Source of the DNA: Monocercomonoides exilis
Taxonomy: Eukaryota; Preaxostyla; Oxymonadida; Polymastigidae
Length of the DNA stretch: 64,000 nucleotides
Assembly: GCA_001643675.2 (NCBI GenBank)
Contig: LSRY02000018.1
Location: 1,531,001-1,595,000 of the forward strand
Reading direction: 5' to 3'
This document shows positions 35,085-50,020 of the stretch, one piece after another. Each line of letters opens with the position of its first letter. Within the stretch, counting starts at the first letter, position 1. The position numbers and the translations under genes were made by a program. The notes under the pieces were generated by a model, which saw only the letters and a program-made list of their open reading frames with translations, ran no database searches and had not been told where the DNA came from.

Positions 35085-35867
35085 TTAATAATTTTCGAAA
35101 AATATATCAGCACAATTTACAATCAACAAACCTTAATAAAATTCTTATTCATTTCAGTTCTTTTTCACACTTTCACAGAGGTTATCACTTTAACTTCAAT
35201 TGTGCAACAAGATTGCTCAATTTGTTTGTTAAAGTTTTAGAAGTATTATTTTCAGTTTTGCATTTTCATTATTATTCATATTTGAAAAGAATAAAACTTG
35301 ATTGAATTCTTGTGAACAAAAAATTTACTCTTCAATCGACATTCTTTTAACGATTTTCCATAATGATTCTTGTAATTTGCTATAAAAATTTTATTCCTTT
35401 TTGTTAAGAATAGTTTGTTTTGACAAAAATAAGAATATTGCGAGTTTTTTGAAATAAAAGTGAATCAAGGATATATTGTCCATGAATATGAAAAGAAATT
35501 CTTTTATGTTTCATATTTAAAAAAAAATGATTTCTAAAATTATATATTTTTTTGTTTTCTGTTTTCAGAATTTGTTTCTTTATTTTCATTTTGTAAGTTG
35601 TTCCTCTCCTTTTTGTGAAAGTTTCTTTGTTTGAATGAAAAATTAATGCGCGTTATTGCTATTCATTTTGATGGTTTTGATTTTCTTCCTTTTTATTCAT
35701 TCATCATCGTCGTCATTATCATATTCTTTTTCTTCTTTTTCTCCATTGAATACTTCGTCTTCTCCTCTTTTTTCTTTCACCTCCTCCTCTTCTCATCTTC
35801 TTTTGCTATTTCTATTTCTATTTCTTAATTTTTTGTTTTTATTTTTATCTTTATCTAATTCTTATTC

Positions 35868-37219
35868 TTATTCTTTTTCTTTTTCGCCAGCCGCACAGCC
35901 TTTCCCATTTCCCTCAGCTCCCTTTTCCTCCTTTCTTTCCCATAGTCTTCTCTCGCGAAAATCTCCGGTGCCTTTAACTGCAGCTCCATCTTCTCCAAGG
36001 TTGCACATCTCCTCACGGCTTTCCACATCCCGCTTCACCTCCACATCCTCCCCGTTCTCCATCACTTCCCACTGGCTTATGTTCGAAAACAACATCTCCA
36101 TCTCCCCGCTCCGCAGGATGCGATGGAATTCGTGCACGCCCCATAACACAACTTTCTCTGAAAATTACTCACAATGCAGCAGCAGCTCCAGCATCCGTCC
36201 TGCATTCTTATTCGCAACTCCAAACAATTCTCTAACTTGATGTTCAGAATTATCTTCCTCTTCCTAAACCCCACACTTCCCCTCCACTCTTCCCTTTCCA
36301 CATCCCCCATTCCATTTTTTATTTCCATCATGGATCTCCATCCTTCATCACCACTTTCTTCTCCAGCTCTGCCTTCAATTCCTTCGATGCTTTCGGAGCG
36401 TCTATTCCACACTTTACTCTTCCTATTTGCTTCTTCAATCTCCTTGGGTCGCACAAGCCGCTGCTCCTGCTGCTTCCTCTTCCATCGCAGCTGCACGTGG
36501 AACCCCGTAGTCATCACCACTATCACACACACCGTACTCACTTCAATATGCAGTATGATCGTCCACCCATACAGCTCAAACAGTCCCCTCCCACTGCCTA
36601 CCTCTTTCTTTCTCCTTTCCACAGATAATTGCTGCTGTTGCGTTGAACTTTCTTCCTTCCCCTGCCTCATCCTTCCCTGTCTCCTCCCCTGCCCTCCCTT
36701 CTTCCCCTTCTCCCCCTTCCCCGCCTCTCCACTCCTCCACAGCCAGCTCCTCGCTCGAATACACCACCTGCGTCAGCACCTCCTCCTCTGCCCCGCTCTC
36801 CTCAATCACCTCCCGCCCGATTCTCCCGTACCACCGCAGCTGCATGTTCTGCCCTGTGCTCTCAAAACGGTATATCCTCACCAGCTTGCACCCATCTGCC
36901 CCCAGCACAATTTTCTGGAAGGACATCCTTCACTGCACCAGCTCCCGCACTGCGAACTCCAGCCGCGCCTGCTCCCCGCTGCTTGTCCAGCTGATGTTCG
37001 AAAGCACGGAGCAGAAACACACACCAATTGCGCCTGCAGTTTAACCATCCGGTTCAGCTCGCATCTGCTCCCCGGACCAAACATATCGCTCACTGCTGTG
37101 CTCCCCTCCTCCGCACGCTCCCTCCTCTGTTGGATCACCTGAATATCGATCTGTCTCAGCTCCTCCCCGCTCACCACACACTCCTCAACCACCAGCACGC
37201 ATTCCTCTTTCCTCCACAA
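35868..37219 (-). pseudogene. GC-rich broken gene inside the 4.47-kb transposon
   Basis: Minus-strand coding fragments alternate between frames: ECVLVVEECVVSGEELRQID (right end), QNMQLRWYGRIGREVIEESG, GFHVQLRWKRKQQEQR with a preceding hydrophobic segment, KIILNIKLENCLELRIRM, and VHEFHRILRSGEMEMLFSNI. No ATG-to-stop frame covers the whole. The repeated xxQLRWxxR motif suggests a repetitive beta-rich protein, but I recognise no family. Base composition is about 60% GC with a strong C/T bias on the plus strand, against roughly 30% for the flanks. The plus-strand frames here are mirror artefacts. It may be a captured host or foreign gene fragment, or the decayed cargo of the transposon. Confidence 0.55.
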
Positions 37220-37950
37220 TCTACCATTTCAATTTTGAAATATCATTGAAAACATGAATAACTGTGACTCTATCACCACCAACCCTGCTGCTGCTCTGCG
37301 GTTTTCAACATCTCCTTCCTGCTAAAAAATTCCCACAGCACCTCGCACGCTACGGCACGTCCAATCTTCTCCGAACCGTTGTTTGCTTCTGATACTCAGC
37401 CTCTAAACTCCTACCATTGTTTGAGTTTTGATAAGCACATCTTTTGTCCGCTCCATGTCTATGTGAAGAGGGTGCTTTAAAGATTGAAATAAGTTAGTAA
37501 AAAATATAAGAAAAAATGAAAAAATAAAAATTTTTCACAAACGATAAATACAAAAATTTTAACAAGTTATAAACTTTAATATAAACATTTTTTCAAATAA
37601 AAAATACAAACATTTGAAAAAATGGACTATTGACTTAAATCACGTCAGTGACAGACAGTGACGTGAGTGCCGTGGTATTTATTCCGTTAAAAAATGATCA
37701 CGACACAACCCATTGTTCATTCATTAATTTAAAATAACCGATAAAAAAAATATTAATAATAATCATAATAACACATTAAATCTTATTTAATATTATAAAA
37801 ATATTTATTCATTGTTGTTAATATATATATATATATATTTTTTTTGACAAAAGTGGAATTTGAAAAAATGAGTGAATAAAAGTATTTTTTTTGTCACGTC
37901 ACGTCACTCCAAAAATGTTCACGTCAGAAGGCATGTGACGCAGATGTTTA

Positions 37951-38023
37951 CCTTTTTGTTTGGTTTTAAATGTTAAAAAATTTATATATCGATGGTCCAT
38001 ATACTTGTCACTTGCCATTTTTT
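37951..38023. repeat. Dispersed 152-bp repeat, second half (interrupted copy)
   Basis: Reverse complement of the left part of 29854-30005; begins with the right target duplication CCTTTTTG (37951-37958). Similarity ends at the TTGCCATTTTT segment. Confidence 0.85.
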
Positions 38024-38724
38024 GGATTTGGAATTAGAGTATTGTTTTTTGAAACAAAAAACATCTGTGAAAAATTGATTTATTGTTCCTTTCAAGCAAA
38101 AAATCAATTTTTGAGTTTGAATGCGAAATTGGTTGTATGATAAGTTAAAAATATCTGGAATCCAAAATTTTATCAAGATGATATTTTTTCGTGAATAACT
38201 TTTTTTCGAAATTGGATTGTTATTGGTGTATGAGTTCAAAAAAAGTTAAAAAAAAACATTGATTTGATAAATGTGTTGCGTTTAATAACATATGAATAAC
38301 TTTTTTTTCATTTTATTTTCACAAACAACTTCAGAACATCATAATGAAATTGCCTGATAGAAATGATATTTTATTATCTTCATTTTTTTTGTTATAAAAA
38401 TATGAAACAAAATAATGTTGCATTTTCGGAGAAAATAAAACATTCACAAAATTGTTTCAAGTATTTGTGAAATTAGAAAATATTACCTAAAAAATTATGC
38501 ACATAATTCAATTTTGCCACAATTTTGAAAAATGAAAATTAAAAAAAAAAATAAATAAATAAATAAATAAAGAATTATAAAAATCAAAAATCAAAAGCTA
38601 CATAACAAATTGATAGTATGAAGAAAAATGAAAACAAAAATTTACATGTCCTTAATTATATTTGATTAAGAAACTATCAAACGGATGTATGTGATATTGC
38701 TTATTAAATATTATTAAAAACATT
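38024..38724. other. AT-rich intergenic region
   Basis: About 700 bases downstream of the ABC transporter gene. A short AAAT microsatellite lies near 38550-38572. I see nothing else in it. Confidence 0.4.
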
Positions 38725-42780
<4,056 letters not shown>

Positions 42781-44389
42781 GAATCGGTTTTTGAGTGAAA
42801 AATTTTGAAGAATTTTGCAAAATAAACCAATAAAATTTTAAAGAAAAGAAAGAAAAAGAAAAATAAGAAATTCAACTGTAAAATGCACTTCTAAATGAGT
42901 GAATACCATTTTTTTAAAAAAATCGTCTTTTCTTCTCTCTGATTGAAGCAGCCTGTCTTTTATCATTTCTTCCCAACCATTTATTTTTATTAACTAAATC
43001 AAAAGAACAGCGATGAAATACCAAAAGAGAAAGAATGGAAAAAGTGAAAGTGAAGGAGAATAGAAAGAGAAAATATAAAATTATCATTATTGGAAATATT
43101 CAAATAATTATATATATATATATATATATTTATTACTCTTTCTTTCTTTTCACTATTTTTATCTTTTTTTCTGAAAATAACACAAATGGAATATGAAATT
43201 GGATAGGTTAGGTTAGGGGACCTGCGACCCGAATCTAGAGTACTATTCACTGCAATTTTCACGTTTTGGTAAAATAATTCCCACACACATCAGTAACGCA
43301 CGGAGTGACGATAACATATATGTTGTTCAAAAAATCCTTGAACACTTTGATAATGGAGAATGTGATGTTTTGTGGTGATGTGGGATTTTCCAGGTTACCC
43401 AAATTTCCAACTTTTCAAAAACCACTGATTTACTCATGAATAATAATAATAATCATTTAGGCATTAGATTGACTATGATAAAAATAATATTACACATCAA
43501 AGAAGATGAGTTTCAACAATTACAATTGATTGAATCAAATAGAAATTAAATATTTTATTAAAGTTTTGTAACAGTTTTTATAATGTTTTTCTGATTCTTC
43601 ATATTTTACCAACCAAAGATGATGATAAGTCAATATCTGATATTTCAATAGCGTATATGTTTGTTCATAAATTGAGTCAAATCAGTTTCACCTTGAAATG
43701 TGTCTTATTTAGATAAATGAAAGGTCTTAAATATTGTTTGAAAACTATTTGTTTTTTCTCTTTTTTCATGATCTCCTCCTATAATAATATTATCAAACAT
43801 GCAAATCAATATTTGATGTTTATCTCATCGACACCAGGCACAGGAGGGATATGGGGAAGAGAAGGGATAGAAGAATAGTTATTGTGGCAGGGGGTGGGAG
43901 TTGAGTATTTTATTGAATGTTAATGTTTCAAGAGGTGTTTTAGAATGGAAGAAATAAGGAGACAAAAGGGTGGGGAAGGAACATGTGGAGATTTGGAGAA
44001 GATAATTTAGTAAATATATAGAAGAGTGATTGGAGATGGTAAAGAAGCGTTTATTGTTGATTGGAGAAATAGATTATACAAAGAAAGAAAAGAGGACAAA
44101 AGTTTGTTAGAAGAGGACAATTGAGAAACATTAAAATGGAAGAGGGATATTTTTTATAAGAGGAGAAGAATATTTTTTGGAAGAGACTGGGAAAAATGAA
44201 GAAAAGGAGGGGATTGATATTTTCTGATGATTTTGGGGGTTGAATGGAAGATGGAAATGGAAAAGAATGGAAATTGAGAATAATCAACGTTTACTATTTT
44301 TGAGGGGAAAGGAAAGGAAAGTGCGAAAAGAAAGTGAATTAACTTTGAAGAAATACATCAAGAGTGATTTCCACAATCTATTCGTCAAA
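42781..44389. other. AT-rich region with interstitial telomere tract and purine-rich segment
   Basis: About 1.6 kb without a recognisable gene. A short TTAGG tract is at 43204-43219. From about 43840 to 44340 the plus strand is strongly purine-rich (GGGA/GAAGA runs). The minus-strand frame there (44051-44287) is pyrimidine-codon low complexity and not convincing. Confidence 0.4.
43204..43219 (+). repeat. Short interstitial telomere-like tract
   Basis: TAGGTTAGGTTAGGGG, about three telomere units in the same orientation as the chromosome end 20 kb away. It lies about 420 bases beyond the truncated 5' end of the ABC transporter. Confidence 0.6.
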
Positions 44390-47300
44390 AGTTTTATGAT
44401 TGAGTTTTTCTAACCAATCTGAAGTTTACACATCGAATTAGATGTTTCAGCCAATCAACGACTTCACGCAAAGCGTCCTCGTCATCTATTTCAGGAATGC
44501 CGGTTGAGTGATTGCACATTTCTCAATAATTTCTTCTTCTTCCTCATCATTTCCATCTTCTTCACATTCTTCACATTCTTCACCTTCTTCACCTTCTTCT
44601 CCTTCTTCTCCTCCTTCTCCTCCTACTCCTTCTTCACCTTCTTTGTTTGCAAATATCTATATCAGATATTAATATCTTTAGTATTTTCTTCTTCCATAGA
44701 ATGGCATCATTTTCTATTTGATGAAGAGAAAAAAGAGCCAACCATGCAAACGCGGTCAATTGACATGCAGATATCCATCTTCATCAATTTCTATCACTTT
44801 TTCTGTAACAAGTTTAGTGATTTGGATTATCTGTTCATTCTCAGGAAAACTTCCAAAAACGAAATTATTTGTTGTTTAATGGACAACATCGAATAAAGCC
44901 TTCCAGCTCTTGCGGAAATATCTTTTAATTGTTCATGTATTTTTCAATCTCCTCATTTATTCGCTTTTTTCAGCTTCTTCCTCTTCTCCCTTCTCCTCTC
45001 AATTTCTTCTGCTTCATCTTTGTTATATTCCACACATTTCGAGTTGAAGCAAAGAATAGTCAAACAAATGCATTAAAACCATTCAATTCTACAGAGCTGC
45101 CGTGCGAGCCAAAATTTTTTTCATTCAGTTTTCCTGCTCTTAGCAGCATCGTCAGTACCATCAATACATTCTGCAGCTTCGCTGAATGTGCATTTGAACT
45201 GTTTTCCTCTTCCCCAGAGGCGTATTCCGCTCTGCTTCAACATTTCATATGGCTTCTGTGCGCAGGCTGTGCTGAATGAGGCGAATGGAATGAGAGTGGA
45301 AAGGAGCTTCAAGGTACATTACATTTATCAGCTCGCTTTCTGACACTGCTAAGAAGCGAAGAGTGCGGAGTAAAGCTAAATTGAAGAGGTAAAGAAGGTG
45401 GATTTCAGAAGCAAATTGAGCGCAGAGCGGAGGAAAAGGAGGCAGTTGGAAGAGCCCAAGGCGAAGACGAAGAAGAAGGAGAAAGACGAGTTTTGCACAT
45501 CACAAATTGATGCATTCGACACAAGGCTTCCACAGGAAGCAACAGAAAGGAGGAGGAAGGATAGGTGAAGAGAAGAAGGTGGTGATAAAGGCAATGACAG
45601 CAACATTTATTTTGCTCGTTCGACGGTACACTTTTATCTGTCCAGCTGCACACTCAAAACTTCACAGCCTCCTCAACATTTGCTACTCCTTCTTTTTCTC
45701 CCTTGCCACACACACAATTGCCTGCCCCTTCAGTTCTTGTTTGAACTCCGCTTAATCCCTTCACACCTTCATCTCCCGCCACAGACTTCTCTTCACTCAC
45801 TCAGAAGTTGCTCAACATATCTAGCCCAATCACTGCCTCCTTATCTAGCATGTCTTCTTCCTCTTCTTCTTCTTCCTCTCCTTCTTTTTCTATTTCTTCC
45901 TTCTCGCTTCCACCGCTTGTGACTGTGCCGATCCCTCGTGCGATTCTCGGGAAGAGCAGATTGGGCAATGCAGGTGTGTTTGCAAGCAGCAGCGTGTCAG
46001 CGACGAGGGATGTGTTTGAGCCACAGAGCATCCTTCTGAACTATGCAGCGTATGTGGCTAGCCAGGGGATTCGGGTGGGTGGAGAGAAGGAGAAAAAGAA
46101 AGGGAATGGAGAGAAGAAGGATGAGAAGAGGAGTGCAAACTAGTATATGAGTGATAAAGATGAAAAGGGATCGTTGTGTCTGACAAATGAATGCATCGAT
46201 AATGAGAAAGATGAATAAGAAGAAGAGGAAGATGGATTTAACAAAGACATTAGAAAGGCTCAGAAAGAATGTTTCTCAAAAGTGAAGATGAAAGGAGCTG
46301 AGACGAAGTATAAATCTGTTACTGTTCTAACCACAATTAACTTTGGTTTTCTGATCAAATTTGAAATAGATGAAAGGTTCAGAAACAAATCATCGGAAAG
46401 CTGTTCACTTTCTCAACATCGGCGTTCTTCACCACGTCATTTTCATTTTGCACTTCTCCTTCTGCTTCTTCTTCTTCTTCGGTATCTTTCATATCGTCTG
46501 TTTCATCACCCCAGTTACAACCTCAATTCTCTACCTTATCATCTGCGACATTGTCATCGCACACTCTTCCTCCTTCTCTTCTGAACTCATTGCATCCACT
46601 CGACGCCCTCACCATCCTCTCTTTTCTGTCTTCTTCCTCCTCCATTTTCCAATTCACAATCCTCTTCAAAAGCGCAGGATCAAGGCACGTGGCACGTTCG
46701 CTTTTGTATGTGGGAAGGAATTGAGCAGATTCTGCTGTTCTGCATTCTGATGAGCTGATCACGCACATCTTCATCTTTTCCACAAAGATGTTGATTGTTT
46801 GATATTTCATTTGTAATTAAGATTATTTTTTTATAATAAAAATTAATATTTATCAATCAAAATTTTGAATTTATTTCTATTTTTAATAATTTAACATGAT
46901 GTGAAAATAAGATATGCTATCAGGTTTTGACTCTTTTTCACGAATTAGTTAACCTTTTCTTTATTCAGTTTCTTTTTTTTGTTTTTTCAATTTTCAAAGT
47001 GTTTTTATTAAACTTCTCATCGATGCAATTTTCACAAGTTCTTCGTCAAATCTTCCTCAATCTTTGATTTCAACGTGCTATACTTCATTTTCCTCTTCTT
47101 GTTTCTTTTCTTTCTCTGTCTGTGAGGCGCTTGCTCTTTATCTACCAGCCCTGGCACCGTATTTTGCTGCCAACGAAGCCATTGCTGCGATCTATTAGAA
47201 ATTCATGATTCTTCTTTTTCAAGACAACGCAAACTGATACCATTCAGTTCATAGCAATCTGAACACTTCCAGAACTCGTTATCTTCTTCAGATTCTTCTT

Positions 47301-48760
47301 TTTCTTCTTTTGAAGTTCATAATACGCCATATTATCTGTTCAAGTGTTTTCTTTTGTTGAAAACTTTGTTGTTCAGAGCTTTTGAATTGCACGTTACTCA
47401 AGCCACACAATAAACTTTTCTCCAGAAGCCTCAGTGCTTTTTAGATTAATGTCTGTTTACTGTACTGTTGTAATTTCCTTTTTTGCTCTATTTCTTTGTA
47501 TTACATTCATTTATCATCTGGGGCGACAGATAAATCGAAGCCTACATCTGCTGGAAAACAGGAAGAGGGGAAAACACACATCACAGCCGAGCGTGCAAAG
47601 AAGTGTGCAACTTTTGAATTCAATAAAAAGGAGTACTTCTATTTGATGAAGATCTTTCGCCATAGCTGTGGTGAAATAAGCGGTTAGGGACTTTAATGGA
47701 GATTATATTTCTCCTGTTTTCTGCTTTTTTCTCAATGGAAGAAATTGCATTTTTTTCTACAACTGCTTCTGTGAATGTCGATTTTCATTTTGAAAAGATG
47801 AACAAAAGAAACAGCAAGAAGAATACAAGAAGTACACTTGGGTGAATGAAAGAGAAACAAAGAACTCTTTACATTTTCGTTTTCCTTTTTCATCTTCTTC
47901 ACTTTTTTTTCCTCTTTCTTCTTTCAACGCTCGTTTCTTTTCTCCACGTCCTTTGAACTTCTTCTTCTTCTCCTCCTATTCCGTTCATCGTTTCATCTCT
48001 CTTTCGTCTCTTCATTTTCCTCCGCCTCTCTTATTCTATTTCACATCTCTTCTTCTTTCAGTCACTTCTTTCTTTCTTATACAGTTATTCTGCCTTTTGC
48101 ATCTTGAATATTTCCTATTTCTTCTTTTTCTTTTTCATATTCACAGTTTTCGTCGAAATACAAAATAAATGTTATTTATTTTATTTCAATTTTGTAGCAC
48201 AAAATAAACATTCATTTAATCAAAGAATATCAGCTTTTGTTAATGAAAACGAAAAAGATTTAATATCAATCAGAGAATTGTTGATTAATGTGAACACAAA
48301 TCATGAAAATTGTATCTGGATTTGTAATTTAGAAGTGGAAAAAATACGCATTGAACTGAAAAAGCAAGACATATAATGATATTTTGTTTGGTTGATTGTT
48401 AGAAAGACATTCGGCAGATTGCACAACTCCTAATGCCTTCAACGAGCAATCGAAGAAGAAACAAGGGAGGAAAAGCTAATGCATTGAAGTTACATATTTG
48501 AAGTGCAATCCAATGAAGCAGGTAAATCTTCAGCTGAAAAAAAAGAGAATTGGGAAGAACTTTCCGATATAATTCATAAAGGAAGACTGAAGATTTCCTT
48601 TCTCAACGAGCTTCATTTTCATTTGATGAAGATGCCATATCAAATGGAAAATGACAAAGAAATAAAACAACATGTGCTGATTTTGAGCACCATGAAAGAT
48701 AAGTGATGACATAAACTCTTGTTGAAAAGAAGATGAAATCTCAATATGTTTTCTGTGATA
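44390..48760. pseudogene. Cluster of frame-broken or intron-rich gene relics
   Basis: Coding-like pieces occur on both strands without any continuous gene. Minus strand: acidic segment 44690-44500; small exon-like frame PEIDDEDALREVVDWLKHLI near 44480-44390; and 47191-47032 (QNTVPGLVDKEQAPHRQRKK). Plus strand: NVHLNCFPLPQRRIPLCFNI and SYGFCAQAVLNEANGMRVER near 45180-45315; VPIPRAILGKSRLGNAGVFA near 45920-45980; a multi-span membrane segment near 46370-46700 that needs a frame change to continue; and a charged segment with one frameshift at 48399-48706. I recognise no family. Short introns could explain some breaks, but several lack splice sites. Confidence 0.4.
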
Positions 48761-48780
48761 TGGATAAAGTTTCAAAATTT

Positions 48781-50020
48781 TTAAGATGAAATATTTGATG
48801 AAAGTTCAATATTAAGAATAATGTAAATAGAAGAAATACTGATGAAAAAAAAATGGCAATTGTTTTCAGTGATTTTTGGCTCAAACGCACTGAAAGTGAG
48901 TGTTTGAGTGGGAGCAAATGTTGAAGAGAGGAGGGTGAGAGAGGCGTCTTGGGTATCTGTCATGCGAACAAGAGCGAATTCAATTGTTGCGCATGGACTG
49001 AGTTGTGTGATTCCACAGAGATCATAATTTATTCCATTATTCGATACGATTTTGAATGTTGTTATGAGAGGGAGCCATCTGTTGAACTCAACATCATCAG
49101 CAGTTCCTGCATTCCACACTCTTTTTGATTTTGTTGTTGACCCACACTGATTGAATGGGGATTGGGTGATACTGCTGCCATTGAAGAACACATCGTTTCC
49201 TCTTCCATTTGTCGCAGTGTTGCCATCGATGAAACAAAATGTGATGAATTTTGATCCATTTATCCAATTGAAGGTTGCATCCAAATAAATACCAGCTCCG
49301 CCACGTGTTGATGAAGTTAATGTCAACTCATTATTTTCAAATTGGCAATCATTAACCAAAAATTGATTTGGTTTGATTCCTGGAGGAGCATTGAATGTGA
49401 GAGATCCAGTTGAATAACCACCGGAATTTGAGATGCACTTGCATTTGGAAAACAGGAATTGACAGTTTTCTGTAAAAGAACCAATATAGAAATACCAGCC
49501 AGTTCCACACCAATCTGTTATTGAACAACTTTCAACTTTGTTTTCTGAGAATATCCAAACAGAATTTGTTTGCGGATTCCATGAGGTGACTACTCCTCCA
49601 TAAGCAGCTGAACAACTGGAGAAATCAGATTTTGCGATGTCAATTTTCAGCAAGTTATCTCAACGTATTGCACTACCGTGATTTGTATTTGAATAATTAT
49701 CGAATGAGCACGAATTGATTTCGAGATTTGCGTTTGTGCAGTTAACATAAATTACACTTCCATGGACAGCTTCACTGTTTGAATCATTCAATTCACATCA
49801 TTCAAAATGATGTTTATTATCGTCAAAGGAATCCAGTCTTCCAAGTTTCACTCTTTTAGATTTTGTTCCAACATGTGCAACAGAATCATTTGATAAAAAG
49901 TGTATTTGATGGAGGAAAGAAGGTGATGAAGGCAGAGAGAAGTTGAGGCTGTTGAAAGAGTTGATAATAGCACCATTGACGTTGATGTGAGTGAAGATGA
50001 AGAGAGAGAAAACATCGTAC
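48781..50020 (-). pseudogene. Right-handed beta-helix surface protein with two internal TGA codons
   Basis: One frame runs from about 50020 to the TAA at 48781 but contains two TGA codons (near 49798 and 49661). Segments are VHGSVIYVNCTNANLEINSC, AAYGGVVTSWNPQTNSVWIF, TRGGAGIYLDATFNWINGSK, NTATNGRGNDVFFNG and YDLCGITQLSPCATIEFALV. The last is typical of the C-terminal part of Preaxostyla beta-helix proteins (Cys-Gly...Pro-Cys-x-Thr-Ile). Only single-base changes separate both TGA from TGG. Since TGA terminates other genes here (RIIa gene, alpha-solenoid gene), a reassigned code is unlikely and this is a young pseudogene. No signal peptide start was found. Confidence 0.78.

Larger units (their letters stand above)
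33481..37950. mobile_element. 4.47-kb TIR transposon with 8-bp target duplication, hosting a nested Merlin
   Basis: The ends are perfect 16-bp inverted repeats, TAAACATCTGCGTCAC (33481-33496 and complement at 37935-37950). CCTTTTTG is directly repeated at 33473-33480 and 37951-37958 and occurs once in the unoccupied copy near 29930, which proves the boundaries. Both subterminal regions carry clustered CGTCAC/TGACGTG motifs (notably 37636-37665 and 37890-37940). Inside are a Merlin element (33680-35084) and a GC-rich broken gene (35868-37219). No transposase of its own is recognisable, so it is non-autonomous or decayed. The 8-bp duplication suits hAT, P or Merlin relatives, but the terminus does not identify a superfamily. 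Confidence 0.88.

Noticed and set aside
36174-37142. 322-codon plus-strand Pro/Ser/Leu-rich frame.
   Set aside because: Composition follows from the C/T-rich strand; the minus strand shows protein-like segments, so this is a mirror frame.
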